In this document: piece after piece, positions 44,750 through 54,651 of the stretch | Numbering within the stretch: the first letter of the stretch is position 1 | Layout: each line of letters opens with the position of its first letter | From: Oceanisphaera pacifica | GTDB taxonomy: Bacteria; Pseudomonadota; Gammaproteobacteria; Enterobacterales; Aeromonadaceae | Direction: 5' to 3' | Assembly (NCBI RefSeq): GCF_017498065.1 | Contig: NZ_JAGDFX010000015.1 | Location: forward strand, 1-64,000 | Length of the DNA: 64,000 bases | Program-made: the position numbers and the translations under genes | Notes under the pieces: model-generated | What the model saw: only the letters and a program-made list of their open reading frames with translations | The model's database searches: none | Told to the model about the DNA's origin: nothing

Positions 44750-45436
44750 ATGCCATCCAACACCATTAGCCTTCAGCCGCTACCCCCATCCGACATAAAC
44801 ACGGCGGCGCGGTTTTGTGCGTTAGCCATGGCCGATAACCCGTTACATATAACAGTATTTGGCCAAGCTGCTGATAAGCGCCAGCATCGGTTAACACGAC
44901 TCTTTAGCGGTTTATTCCCCTACATCAATCGCAATGGTGACTTAATTGGGGCCTATGCCGATGGTCAGCTGGTGGGAGTATTAGGCCGTTTACGCCCCCT
45001 ATGTTGCCGACCTCATTGGCGAGATATGCTTCGATTGATGCCGACTTTATTAACCAGTAACTCTGCGCTGGGCTTGCTGAAAACCTACAGCTGGCTGAGT
45101 AACTGGGCCAAACTCGACCCTGATACTCCACACTGGCATTTAGGGCCATTGGCAGTGGCCCCAGACCAGCAGCGCCAAGGTATAGGCCACTCGTTAATGG
45201 CGTACGCCATTAACCAAGCTCATGGTGTGAGCTTATACCTAGAAACCGATAAGCTGAGCAACGTACACTTCTACCAAAGATTAGGTTTTCATATTACAGC
45301 CACGCCCACGCTGCTGGATGCACAGACTTGGCTAATGCACCGAACACACAGCGATCAGCCGTCAGATAAGTTCAAAAACCAAGCGAAAGAAAGATACCGG
45401 AGCAAGTCCAGTATGACGACCAAAGGCGACATCTGA
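44750..45436 (+). CDS. GNAT-family N-acetyltransferase
   Basis: This 228-aa protein has the acetyl-CoA motif A of GNAT enzymes: LGPLAVAPDQQRQGIGHSLM (about residues 137-156), then LYLETDKLSNVHFYQRLGF. The acceptor is unknown. The last 25-30 residues, after the natural domain end at LMHRTHSDQP, are encoded by repeat-like sequence (45352 onward). They probably result from loss of the original stop. It lies alone between the pan terminator and a repeat-filled gap. Confidence 0.78.
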   Translation: MPSNTISLQPLPPSDINTAARFCALAMADNPLHITVFGQAADKRQHRLTRLFSGLFPYINRNGDLIGAYADGQLVGVLGRLRPLCCRPHWRDMLRLMPTLLTSNSALGLLKTYSWLSNWAKLDPDTPHWHLGPLAVAPDQQRQGIGHSLMAYAINQAHGVSLYLETDKLSNVHFYQRLGFHITATPTLLDAQTWLMHRTHSDQPSDKFKNQAKERYRSKSSMTTKGDI

Positions 45437-45482
45437 AAATAAAAATGAGGTGCATGATGTAGTCGGTTTTTCCTGCATAACT

Positions 45483-45591
45483 GCCGAACAAAGGGTCTAC
45501 TCCACCGACACGCTGCAAGTACATCCATGTAACGCTCAGCACATAACATCCCTGTTATGTGATGGTCGGTGGAGTAGCTCCCTTTATCCGG
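45483..45591 (+). repeat. Dispersed structured repeat, family 2, copy 2
   Basis: This element has the same length and fold as 19568-19676. The inner hairpins here are TACA-TCCA-TGTA and CACATAAC/GTTATGTG; relative to the first copy, C-G has become T-A and G-C has become A-T in matching pairs. The outer stems AAAGGG/CCCTTT and ACTCCACCGAC/GTCGGTGGAGT are intact. It lies in the 45437-46013 gap. Confidence 0.88.
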
Positions 45592-45729
45592 ACACACACC
45601 TCGGTGTCTCCTATTGGTATCGATTACCGATACCCTTGAGCGAATGGTTGAAATCAAGCCACTTCCCGAAAGAAGCTAATTTGCGCCTGCGGCCCAATGC
45701 GAGAGCAAGCGTTCACCTACACATTCAGG

Positions 45730-45980
45730 CAACTCGGTGCCAATAGGAAGGCAGAGGGTGTCTGCTCCGTCGACCCTCCGCGCCAGGGAGGGCGCGGCGG
45801 AGCCCGTATGGGGCAGCTTGCTGCCGTGTACCTTTGTTGGGTAATGGATCAAATATCCTGTGAATATTTGCAGCCGTTACCCAGCAAAGGTGGCTATCCC
45901 AGCGGCGAGTCGAGCGGAGCAGTGCGCTCTGCTTGACTTTTACCCAAATATCAACAAAAAGATGTGATGAAGTGACAGGC
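45730..45980 (-). repeat. Dispersed multi-hairpin repeat, family 1, short copy
   Basis: This 251-base inverted copy of 11795-12094 has high identity in the shared parts. It lacks the two extra hairpins of the other copy, having only a few bases in the loop of the GCGCC/GGCGC arm. A separate hairpin GGTATCG/CGATACC lies at about 45623-45641. The whole 45437-46013 gap is repeats between the convergent acetyltransferase and yadH genes. Confidence 0.85.
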
Positions 45981-46013
45981 TTACGGCTTAAAGCTGATCG
46001 CTCCCCGAAGGGG

Positions 46014-46787
46014 TTAAGTGCGTAAGCCTCGGCCGGTATGAATAAGATACCAAGCCCAACTATAAAACACACAAATAAAGCCGATAATAATCATATAGGC
46101 GGTGCCTAAGCTCACATCAGAGACCCCTAAAAAGCCATAGCGAAAAGCGTTCACCATATACAATACAGGGTTAGCGTGAGAGACCGTTTGCCACACCTCG
46201 GGCAATAAGCTGATAGAGTAAAACACCCCGCCCAAGTAGGTAAGTGGCGTCAGTATAAAGGTCGGGATTATGCTGACATCGTCGAAGCTACGAGCAAAAA
46301 TAGCATTCAATAGGCCGGCTAGTGAGAATAACACTGAGGTTAAAAAAATCGTAAATATCACACTAAACAGGTGCTCTATGTGCAAGTCCACAAAAAACAA
46401 CGACACCAAACTCACAATCAAACCGACTAATAACCCTCGCGTCACTCCCCCGCCAACGTAACCGGCAATAATTACATAAGTCGGCACAGGCGCTACCAGT
46501 AATTCTTCAACATTATGCTGAAACTTACTGCTGAAAAAAGACGAGGCCACGTTAGAGTAAGAGTTGGTAATCACCGACATCATGATCAAACCGGGCACAA
46601 TAAAGGCCATATACGAAAAACCGTCCATTTCACCAATGCGACCACCAATCAAATTACCAAAAATCACAAAGTACAAAGACATAGTAATGGCCGGCGGCAC
46701 CAAAGTTTGTAGCCAAATACGGCCAAAGCGCACCACTTCGCTATGTAGTATGCTCTTAAAAGCGACATAGTAACGTTGCTGACTCAT
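46014..46787 (-). CDS. yadH: ABC-2 type exporter permease YadH
   Basis: This 257-aa inner-membrane protein (E. coli 256) has about six hydrophobic segments and the ABC-2 signature region FILTPLTYLGGVFYSISLLPEVW. It pairs with YadG; the exported substrate is not established. Its start overlaps the yadG stop as ATGA. Confidence 0.93.
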   Translation of the reverse strand: MSQQRYYVAFKSILHSEVVRFGRIWLQTLVPPAITMSLYFVIFGNLIGGRIGEMDGFSYMAFIVPGLIMMSVITNSYSNVASSFFSSKFQHNVEELLVAPVPTYVIIAGYVGGGVTRGLLVGLIVSLVSLFFVDLHIEHLFSVIFTIFLTSVLFSLAGLLNAIFARSFDDVSIIPTFILTPLTYLGGVFYSISLLPEVWQTVSHANPVLYMVNAFRYGFLGVSDVSLGTAYMIIIGFICVFYSWAWYLIHTGRGLRT

Positions 46788-47707
46788 GCACTTGCTCTCC
46801 CATTTTCGACTAAGGTGACAAATAGCTCCTCTAAGCGGTTGGCTTTATTGCGCATACTTAATACCCGCACGCCTTGCTCATTAAGCTGAGCGAATACGCC
46901 ATTAAGCCCCTGCTCCTTTTTCACTTCCACTTCTAGCGTATGTGAGTCTAATAGCTGCCAGTGCATACCCGACAGAAAAGGCTCTCGGCCATCAGCAGCA
47001 AGATCTAAGATAAAGGTTTCGGCATTCAACTTACCTAACAAGCCTTTCATGCTGGTATTTTCGACTAACTGCCCTTTATCGATAATGCCAATATTACGAC
47101 ACAATAACTCGGCTTCTTCCAAGTAGTGAGTGGTCAAAATAATAGTAATGCCTTGCTCGTTAATCAGCTTAAGAAAATCCCACATTGCTCGGCGAATTTC
47201 GATATCCACCCCTGCCGTGGGCTCATCAAGGATCAACAGCTTAGGCTCATGCATTAAGGCGCGGGCTATCATTAAGCGGCGCTTCATACCACCGGATAAG
47301 GTTCGCGCAGGAAGCGCACGCTTTTCCCATAAATCCAGCTGTTTTAAGTAACGTTCGGCACGCACTTTCGCTTCTTTGCGCTCAATGCCATATAAGCCTG
47401 CCTGATTAACCACTATGTGTTCAACTTTTTCAAACTGGCTAAAGTTAAACTCTTGCGGCACTAATCCAATATGCGACTTCGCCTGCTCCAGCTCGGTATC
47501 TAAATCGTAGCCAAACACTTTCACTTTACCGGCAGTCTTATTTACTAACGATGAAATAATACCAATGGTGGTCGACTTACCCGCGCCATTAGGCCCCAGC
47601 AAGGCATAAAAATCTCCTTGTTCAACGGTAAGATCAACGCCCTTTAGTGCTTCAACACCACCAGCATAGGTTTTACGCAAGTCGGTAATTTCTAGCGCTT
47701 TGGTCAT
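46784..47707 (-). CDS. yadG: ABC exporter ATP-binding protein YadG
   Basis: This 307-aa ATPase (E. coli 308) has Walker A GPNGAGKST, signature LSGGMKRRLMIARAL, Walker B LLILDEPTAGVD and H-loop LTTHYLEEAE. ATG 47707 has GGAG upstream; an in-frame start at 47752 is discounted. With YadH it forms a complete exporter. Confidence 0.94.
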   Translation of the reverse strand: MTKALEITDLRKTYAGGVEALKGVDLTVEQGDFYALLGPNGAGKSTTIGIISSLVNKTAGKVKVFGYDLDTELEQAKSHIGLVPQEFNFSQFEKVEHIVVNQAGLYGIERKEAKVRAERYLKQLDLWEKRALPARTLSGGMKRRLMIARALMHEPKLLILDEPTAGVDIEIRRAMWDFLKLINEQGITIILTTHYLEEAELLCRNIGIIDKGQLVENTSMKGLLGKLNAETFILDLAADGREPFLSGMHWQLLDSHTLEVEVKKEQGLNGVFAQLNEQGVRVLSMRNKANRLEELFVTLVENGRASA

Positions 47708-47721
47708 TAATAGCTCCATAA

Positions 47722-47774
47722 AATCAAAAGCCCAGAGACGGTCAACAAGCACCTCGTCGCCCTGTCTCTAGGCT
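47722..47774 (-). terminator. Probable terminator between hpt and yadG
   Basis: On the minus strand AGCC-T-AGAGAC pairs with GTCTCT-G-GGCT across a loop and is followed by TTTGATTTT. It would separate hpt from yadGH transcription. Confidence 0.55.
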
Positions 47775-47800
47775 GATAGTCATAGCAAAACTCGGCTAAA

Positions 47801-48331
47801 TTAGTCCAGCGGCACAACCTTGCCGATATAAGGTAAGTTGCGATAGCGCTGGGCATAATCAATACCGTACCCCACCACAAATTCGTCAGGAATCGTAAAG
47901 CCAACCCAGTCGACCGGTACATCCACTTCACGGCGTTCGGGCTTATCCAGTAGCGAGCAGATAGTCAGTGAAGCCGGTTGGCGCAACGATAAAATCTCTT
48001 TTACCTTACTTAAGGTATAACCGGTATCAATAATGTCTTCGACGATCAGCACATGCTTACCGTGAATTTCATCATCTAAGTCTTTTAATATCCGCACGTC
48101 TCGATTGCTTTCCGTGCTGCTGCCATAGCTAGAAGCCGTCATAAAGTCGAGTCGTACGGGTAGTGTTATTTCACGACAGAGGTCGGCCATAAAGATACAG
48201 GAGCCACGTAACAACCCCACCATTACCAGCTCATCAACGCCTTGATAATGCTTATTTATTTGCTCGCCTATGGCCTGAGTCTTGGCATGAACTTCTTCAG
48301 TGCTAATCAGGACATCTACTCTGTGTTTCAT
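47801..48331 (-). CDS. hpt: Hypoxanthine phosphoribosyltransferase
   Basis: This purine salvage enzyme of 176 aa has the PRPP-binding motif [14 protein letters not shown], an early [12 protein letters not shown] loop and the flexible-loop segment [16 protein letters not shown] precedes the ATG. The hpt-yadG-yadH neighbourhood is the same as in E. coli. Confidence 0.96.
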   Translation of the reverse strand: MKHRVDVLISTEEVHAKTQAIGEQINKHYQGVDELVMVGLLRGSCIFMADLCREITLPVRLDFMTASSYGSSTESNRDVRILKDLDDEIHGKHVLIVEDIIDTGYTLSKVKEILSLRQPASLTICSLLDKPERREVDVPVDWVGFTIPDEFVVGYGIDYAQRYRNLPYIGKVVPLD

Positions 48332-48442
48332 TTTCGCTCCGCTCGGGATAACAACACCCGACTGTGATTAAAGGCGTATTCTAACGGAATTTCAGACGCT
48401 CTGCATGTAAGGCCGCAAACGGCCATCAATCTAGCGCCCAAA

Positions 48443-48480
48443 CAAAAAAGGCACCGTATCCACAGATGCAGTGCCTTTTC
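48443..48480 (-). terminator. Terminator of tldD
   Basis: On the minus strand AAAAGGCAC and GTGCCTTTT pair across a loop with a small inner helix, followed by a run of six T. It lies about 38 bases after the tldD stop. Confidence 0.8.
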
Positions 48481-48517
48481 TTTAACTGACAGCTTACCGC
48501 AGCCCGAAGGGCCCGAG

Positions 48518-49963
48518 TTACTGAGTGCCACCTACCGTCAATTGGTCTAATTTGAGAGTGGGTTGACCTACGCCAACGGGCACGCTTTGTCCCTCTTTTC
48601 CGCACACCCCCACACCCGCATCTAATGCTAAATCATTGCCCACCATAGACACCTGACTCATGGCTTCAGGTCCATTACCAATAAGGGTGGCGCCTTTGAT
48701 AGGTGTGGTTATTTTGCCGTCTTCAATCAGGTAAGCCTCAGACGCTGAAAACACAAAACGACCCGAGGTAATGTCCACCTGCCCCCCCCCGAAGTTAGGG
48801 GCATAAATGCCTTTTTTAACACTTTGAATAATATCGGCAGGCGGTGCTTCACCGCCCAGCATATAGGTATTAGTCATACGCGGCATGGGTAAATGCGCAT
48901 ACGACTCACGGCGACCATTACCCGTGGGATTTACTCCCATTAAGCGAGCATTTAACTTATCCTGCATATAACCTTTAAGAATGCCGTTTTCGATCAGCAC
49001 GTTATACGCACCTGGCGTGCCTTCATCATCAATAGATAAAGAGCCGCGACGATCGGCCAAGGTGCCATCATCCACTATGGTACAGAGGCTAGAAGCCACT
49101 TTCTCACCCACGCGCCCTGCATAAGCCGAGGAGCCTTTGCGGTTAAAATCCCCTTCTAAACCATGACCGACCGCTTCATGAAGCAAGACTCCAGGCCAAC
49201 CTGAGCCTAATACCACTGGCATAGTGCCCGCTGGGGCATCAATGGCTTCTAAATTGACTAACGCTTGGCGTACTGCCTCTTTGACATAGCTCATGGCTCT
49301 GGGCTGGCCGTCTAGCTCGTCTAAAAAATATTCATAACCAGTACGGCCGCCACCGCCACTGCCGCCACGCTCTCGGCGACCATTGCGCTCAACCAATACC
49401 GAGCAGTTTAAGCGTACTAATGGTCGTAAATCGGTGGCTAAAGTGCCATCGGTTGCCAGCACTAATATTTCTTCATATACACCCGAAATAGAGGCAATGA
49501 CCTGCGTCACCGCAGGGGCTAGGCTGCGACCAAAGGCATCCATTTGCTGTAATAACTCAATTTTTTGCTCGCGGCTTAAGCTATCTAAAGGGTTCACCCC
49601 CATATAACGACTCGTGATTGGACGCTCGGCCCCCACTTTAAAGCGACCATCACCGCCCTTCTCAGCAATACCGCGTGCCGCACTCACCGCTTGATCAAGT
49701 GACGCTGCAGTCAGCTCATCAGAGTAAGCAAATCCGGTTTTTTCACCACTAATGGCACGAACCCCCACGCCTTGTTCTATGTTGTAACTGCCATCTTTTA
49801 CGATGCCATCTTCTAATACCCAAGACTCATGTACGCTGTTTTGAAAATATAAGTCGGCAAAGTCAATCTGATGGCGGCTAAGACGCCCCAGCTGAGCGTT
49901 TAACAACGCCATATCTAAGTCATTAGGCACCAAAATGCTGTTGTTTAGTTGTTCAATACTCAT
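48518..49963 (-). CDS. tldD: Metalloprotease TldD
   Basis: TldD forms a heterodimeric protease with TldE/PmbA that processes peptides such as microcin B17 and CcdA. It has 481 aa, as in E. coli. The zinc site is [11 protein letters not shown] (HExxxH), and the [10 protein letters not shown] segment is a family hallmark. ATG 49963 overlaps the last base of the nitrilase stop and has GGAGAG upstream; a TTG at 49975 is rejected. Confidence 0.96.
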   Translation of the reverse strand: MSIEQLNNSILVPNDLDMALLNAQLGRLSRHQIDFADLYFQNSVHESWVLEDGIVKDGSYNIEQGVGVRAISGEKTGFAYSDELTAASLDQAVSAARGIAEKGGDGRFKVGAERPITSRYMGVNPLDSLSREQKIELLQQMDAFGRSLAPAVTQVIASISGVYEEILVLATDGTLATDLRPLVRLNCSVLVERNGRRERGGSGGGGRTGYEYFLDELDGQPRAMSYVKEAVRQALVNLEAIDAPAGTMPVVLGSGWPGVLLHEAVGHGLEGDFNRKGSSAYAGRVGEKVASSLCTIVDDGTLADRRGSLSIDDEGTPGAYNVLIENGILKGYMQDKLNARLMGVNPTGNGRRESYAHLPMPRMTNTYMLGGEAPPADIIQSVKKGIYAPNFGGGQVDITSGRFVFSASEAYLIEDGKITTPIKGATLIGNGPEAMSQVSMVGNDLALDAGVGVCGKEGQSVPVGVGQPTLKLDQLTVGGTQ

Positions 49964-50781
49964 TAATCTCTCCAAACCGCGTTTAAGCGGCCATGTTGTG
50001 CCACTGGCATTTGCCGACGAATATCTGCCAGTCGCTTTGTGTCTATGGGCGTGCTCACCAGCCCCTCGCCTTCAGGCAAACAGCATTCAATCTCTCCCCA
50101 AGGGCTAATAATCATCGAGTGCCCCCAAGTAGGCCGCTTACCTTGCTCACCGTATAAGCCGGCCGCCAGTACATAACACTGGTTTTCGATGGCCCTAGCC
50201 TGTAATAACGGCTGCCAATGCGCTTCACCGGTAACCCGAGTAAATGCTGCAGGCACCAATAAAATATCGGCACCTTGGTCACGCAAGGCGCTATAAAGTG
50301 GTGCAAAGCGCAAATCATAACAGATAGATAAGCCTAAACGACCAAACGGACTGTCAATAACACAGACGTTATCCCCCGGCGCATAGCTGTCTGATTCTCG
50401 ATACCTGCCCTGCACATCCGCCACATCCACATCAAATAAATGCAGCTTATGATAATGGGCAACCCGCTTTCCTCGCTCGTTATACACCAAGCTGGTGGCA
50501 TGTAGGCGCTCGCTACCTTCAATCAAGGTAGGCATTGAGCCGACCACCAACCAAATATTGTGCTCTTTGGCCCACTGACTAAACTGGCGTTGTATTGGCC
50601 CTTCACCCAAAGGCTCTGCCGCCTCTTGTATGGCGCTTTTACGACCAAATACCGCCACGTTTTCTGGCAATAGCACCAATAGTGGCCGCTGGGTAGGTAA
50701 TTGCTGTAATAACTCAGCTAAACGCGCCTGATTGACCGGCCATTCAGGCCCTGCAGTCATTTGTAACGCCACCAATTCCAT
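49963..50781 (-). CDS. Carbon-nitrogen hydrolase, Nit2/omega-amidase-like
   Basis: This 272-aa nitrilase-superfamily protein has the catalytic triad visible as Glu in [10 protein letters not shown], Lys in [10 protein letters not shown] and Cys in LSICYDLRF. Relatives act on deaminated glutathione or alpha-keto acid amides. ATG 50781 has GGAG seven bases upstream. The stop and the tldD start share a base. It sits between yhdP and tldD, as in many related genomes. Confidence 0.88.
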   Translation of the reverse strand: MELVALQMTAGPEWPVNQARLAELLQQLPTQRPLLVLLPENVAVFGRKSAIQEAAEPLGEGPIQRQFSQWAKEHNIWLVVGSMPTLIEGSERLHATSLVYNERGKRVAHYHKLHLFDVDVADVQGRYRESDSYAPGDNVCVIDSPFGRLGLSICYDLRFAPLYSALRDQGADILLVPAAFTRVTGEAHWQPLLQARAIENQCYVLAAGLYGEQGKRPTWGHSMIISPWGEIECCLPEGEGLVSTPIDTKRLADIRRQMPVAQHGRLNAVWRD

Positions 50782-50883
50782 TATCAGCTCCTTCATTATA
50801 CGGCGTAAAACATCGCTATATACCGTAAGTTAACTTGATCGCTTCTTGTCTTACAGCGTATGGCGTAAGGCGTACCGCCGTTC

Positions 50884-53800
50884 TTACTCCGGCACTGTCA
50901 CCCGTTTTTTATCCCGCCCAAGCTCAGTCACCTTAGGCTTGGCCAATGGCCCCGATACTTGATAGCGAATACGAGTAAAGACATCTACCACAGGGCCTAA
51001 TACTTTAGATAACGCTAGCACATATAAACCCGCCACCGGCGTTACCGCAAAAGCAGCAATAGCCGGTAAATTTCCCGTCAGGTTAGGGACAAGTTCAAAT
51101 TGATAATCTAATTGCTCACTAGCAAAATCGAGCTGCCCTTGGCCTCGCAGATTACCTGCCGCGCCTTTTAATAACAGATCATTATTTTGTAATACGCCAT
51201 TGTTTAACTCACCCGTCGCACTAATGCGATCAAAGTAGAATCCCTGCGCATACACGTCTCTAAAATCAAGCCGCAACCGGCGCATTAATGACTCTAAGCT
51301 AATGACAGAGAGCAAACCGGCGCCTTTATCATTAATATCACGCAACACACCAGCGCCGGTATTCATGGCAAGCGACCCATTCATTTGCGCTAACTCTGGC
51401 CGCCAAGGCACATCTAACCAGCGTAACTGGCCACTAAGTTTTGCTGAGGTGTCACTAAAAGGCGAGGTGTTACCCAAGGCTTTCCATAACCGTTCTAACG
51501 AGGGGCTGTTACTCTGCCACTCTAAACGGCTTAAATTAACCTGATCTTCTTGCAGCCATTGCCCTTGTGCCTGTGCGTGTAATAACGGCCCATCAAGGTC
51601 AAATTCTGTTAATAACACCTTATTGGGTTCAGACTGCAAACTAAAGTTCAGCTTACCGAGCGCCAGTTTCTGCCAACGACAATCATCACAACTAAATGCC
51701 AGAGCCGGTATTTGCTCAGGAGCCACATCTATCTCTGACTTTTCACTGGTTTCTTGGCCCACAGCAGGCTTTTGCCCCAACCATAGGCGGCTAAAGTGAG
51801 CCTGCAAGGCTTGGGCTCCGCCAAACAGTACCTGTCCCTGAGCTTGTTCAGATTGTATGTGTAACTGGTGGCGGTGAGCCCCCTGAGGCTCGACTAATAA
51901 CGAGAGCTGATTAAAAGGTTGTTGCCACAATTGAGCACGACTGGCCTGCACATCAATACGATAAGGACTAGGCCAACGAATACCATTAGCTGCGGTTGAG
52001 TTAGCTGCCACGGGCGCGGCTTGTAGCTGATTGAACAATGAAACCCAGTCATCCAGCACCATATCAGGCTGGTTAATGGCAATATCTAAGGGTGCACTAT
52101 GTGGGCGAGTATTTACCCCCGCCGACAGCCATAAGCGTTCAACCTGAGGGCCAGCCTTAGTAAAAGCCAGTTTGGCTTGTCCGCGAATATGTGGACCTAC
52201 ATTTAACTGCAGTTGTGCGTTATCAATATCACCGGTAACAGTTAGCTCACTGTGCTTGGCTTGTGTGGCTTTTTTATTTAATGGCGCTGGCAATGCGCTG
52301 CCAAGGCCGGTTAATGCAGAGTTGGCACGAAACTGATATGACACCGGTCCTTGGTTGGGCAAGGTTAAGTCTAATTGCCCTTGCCAGTCGCTCTTTCCCG
52401 ACAGTTCGCTTAATGCCGGAGAAAAGGCACTGAGCTTTGCCGCTTGCAGTTGGCCTGTTATGTCTAGTTGTACTTGATAACTGTCGGGTGTTTGTTGGCC
52501 GTTATAATCGAGTTGCAACGGCTGCTGATGCCACTGGGCTTTCATTGCTTTAAAGTGGGTTTGCTGCTCATCAAACACCAAGCGCCCACTCACCGCTTGC
52601 AGCGGCAAATCAAGAGGCTTCACTCGCACCTTATTATCTAAAAAATCAACTTGGCCATTCACTGCAACCTCACCGCCATTTAAAGGAATACTGAGCGCTA
52701 ACTGCCCATTAAGTGGGCCTGCCACCTGTATTTGCTCTAAGGTAATGCCCACCGATGAAGCAAGCGATGAATGCTGTAAGTAATCGGTAACAGCTTCACC
52801 TTTGCCATTGATGTTGGCACTCAGCTCTAATATTCCATCCTCATCTAGCGGCACTATACGAGCATCAATATTACTGGCGTTAACCTGCCCTAAACGACCG
52901 GTATCGCCCTGCATATACAGGCCGTCGTTTTCAAATAAGAGATCTAGGCTTAGTGCCGATAAGGCTTGCCATTCGGGGTCAAATTGAAACTGAGCTTGGC
53001 GCAGTGGAACCCGCGCATGAAAAATACCGCTGTTATCGTGATAAGGAAAATCCAGTGGCCGCCCATACCACAACACCTCTGCACCTTTAGCTTGGCCACC
53101 TTTAATGGCACCTTGCAAGTAATCCACTAGCTCAGAGCCCATAACAGGCTCAGGAAAATAACGAAAAGCCTGCTCGGCACGCAATACATCGACCCGTGCC
53201 GAGGCACTCAATAAAGGAGTGCCTTGCTTGGGTAGCAGTAAGCTAAACCAGCCTTGCAAGGTTAAATCATCGGTATCAACCTCAAGGTCTCGGCTCCATA
53301 ATGTCCAACCCTCAGCTTGTTTTTGCCACTGCACTTTGGCGGCAAGTCGCTGCATAGGCCAAGCCGCTCTAAAGGCATTATCAAAGGTCCAGTTGGCCGC
53401 CTCATCTTGCTGCACACTCAGCTGCCCCTGAGTGGCACTCACTGAGAAGTGGCCATTCACTCCTTGGGTACTGGGTGCCCACTCAAACGCTTGGGTACTA
53501 ATATCCTCGAGCTCGCCCTGCCAACGCCAATGGTCTAGGTTGCTATCGGCAGAAAAATACAGCTTAGTGAGCTCACCTTGCGGGGCTATACCCGCCAGTT
53601 GGCGTGCCGGCTCTGGCCAAAAACTTTCTCCCCACTGCGCCAGTAATGCTAAGTCGGTAAAGGTTAGGCGGTTTAAATATCCTTGCAAACGGCCGTTATG
53701 TTTATCGAGTTGCAGCTGCCAACTTGGCCATATTTCATCATCTACACTAATATCGATATTGCTACTGGCCAGTTGCCAGCCGCTATCTGTGGGTTGCCAC

Positions 53801-54651
53801 TGTAAGCGCCCTCCCTTAACGGCCACATTATGCTGCTCCCCCCAACCAAAGCGGTTGTCGCCAAACTCAAGCACACCCGCATTGAGTTGCCCTTGTTGCC
53901 ACTCTAGCCATAACTCAAAATTAACCTTGGCAGTGACCGCTTTATCTTGGGGGCGAATAAGCGACAAAGCTTCAGTGGCATCAACATTATCGGCTTGCAT
54001 ATAAACATGGCCCGAGAGCTTATCGCTTGAGCCGATAAAATAGCTGTTGAGCTGTAACTGTTGTTGAGCAGCACTGCCAAATCCTAATCGCCCCTGGCCT
54101 TGATGGAGTCCGGGCTTATTTTGCCAATGTAAATCGGGTAGATGTAATTCAATTAAGTCTTTGTCTGGGCTACTCACAATAAGCTGGCCATCTTGCAGCG
54201 AAAACTGCTCAACGCCTTCTAGCACAAGATGACGCAAGCTTGACCAATCAATCGACATGGGGGGCGCATCAGAGTGGCTATCCAGCACCATGGGCACACG
54301 TAAACCGTCCAGCGTTAATTCATTCAACACAGGGCGCCATTGCCGTATACTTTGCCACAACTGCATATCCACTAGGGCACGACGTAGCGTAATGGGAGGG
54401 GCTTGTTCTTGGTGTAGGCTCACCTGATTAACCACCAGCACAGGCCCGTAATCTTGCCAGCTCACGCCAAGCTCGCCTATCTCTAGCGTTAATTGCTGAT
54501 CATTGAGTTGGCGGGCTAACCAATCTTGTTGCCAGTTAGCCAGCCAAGGCGAGCCAAAGCGCAGTAGCGTCACTAATATCGCTAATAGCACAGCTAACAA
54601 GGCAACGCTTAACCAGGCCCAGCTAACACCTCGCCTTAATACCACCGACAC
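50884..54651 (-). CDS. yhdP: YhdP, AsmA-like phospholipid transport protein
   Basis: This 1255-aa protein (E. coli 1266) has one N-terminal membrane helix (about 10-32) and a long periplasmic beta-rich region of AsmA/DUF3971 type. Together with TamB and YdbH it is thought to bridge the envelope and carry phospholipids to the outer membrane. The C-terminal part (LSGQLRWLDVPWRPELAQMN onward) is the most conserved. The start is GTG 54651, overlapping the last base of the rng stop. A second GTG at 54645 is possible. Confidence 0.92.
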   Translation of the reverse strand: MSVVLRRGVSWAWLSVALLAVLLAILVTLLRFGSPWLANWQQDWLARQLNDQQLTLEIGELGVSWQDYGPVLVVNQVSLHQEQAPPITLRRALVDMQLWQSIRQWRPVLNELTLDGLRVPMVLDSHSDAPPMSIDWSSLRHLVLEGVEQFSLQDGQLIVSSPDKDLIELHLPDLHWQNKPGLHQGQGRLGFGSAAQQQLQLNSYFIGSSDKLSGHVYMQADNVDATEALSLIRPQDKAVTAKVNFELWLEWQQGQLNAGVLEFGDNRFGWGEQHNVAVKGGRLQWQPTDSGWQLASSNIDISVDDEIWPSWQLQLDKHNGRLQGYLNRLTFTDLALLAQWGESFWPEPARQLAGIAPQGELTKLYFSADSNLDHWRWQGELEDISTQAFEWAPSTQGVNGHFSVSATQGQLSVQQDEAANWTFDNAFRAAWPMQRLAAKVQWQKQAEGWTLWSRDLEVDTDDLTLQGWFSLLLPKQGTPLLSASARVDVLRAEQAFRYFPEPVMGSELVDYLQGAIKGGQAKGAEVLWYGRPLDFPYHDNSGIFHARVPLRQAQFQFDPEWQALSALSLDLLFENDGLYMQGDTGRLGQVNASNIDARIVPLDEDGILELSANINGKGEAVTDYLQHSSLASSVGITLEQIQVAGPLNGQLALSIPLNGGEVAVNGQVDFLDNKVRVKPLDLPLQAVSGRLVFDEQQTHFKAMKAQWHQQPLQLDYNGQQTPDSYQVQLDITGQLQAAKLSAFSPALSELSGKSDWQGQLDLTLPNQGPVSYQFRANSALTGLGSALPAPLNKKATQAKHSELTVTGDIDNAQLQLNVGPHIRGQAKLAFTKAGPQVERLWLSAGVNTRPHSAPLDIAINQPDMVLDDWVSLFNQLQAAPVAANSTAANGIRWPSPYRIDVQASRAQLWQQPFNQLSLLVEPQGAHRHQLHIQSEQAQGQVLFGGAQALQAHFSRLWLGQKPAVGQETSEKSEIDVAPEQIPALAFSCDDCRWQKLALGKLNFSLQSEPNKVLLTEFDLDGPLLHAQAQGQWLQEDQVNLSRLEWQSNSPSLERLWKALGNTSPFSDTSAKLSGQLRWLDVPWRPELAQMNGSLAMNTGAGVLRDINDKGAGLLSVISLESLMRRLRLDFRDVYAQGFYFDRISATGELNNGVLQNNDLLLKGAAGNLRGQGQLDFASEQLDYQFELVPNLTGNLPAIAAFAVTPVAGLYVLALSKVLGPVVDVFTRIRYQVSGPLAKPKVTELGRDKKRVTVPE

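Noticed and set aside
45450-45936. Frames of 79-100 codons downstream of the acetyltransferase gene
   Set aside because: They run across repeat families 1 and 2 and are not conserved between copies.
53432-54004. 190-codon frame antisense to yhdP
   Set aside because: A shadow of yhdP codon usage; the sequence is Ser/Cys-rich, with no family resemblance.
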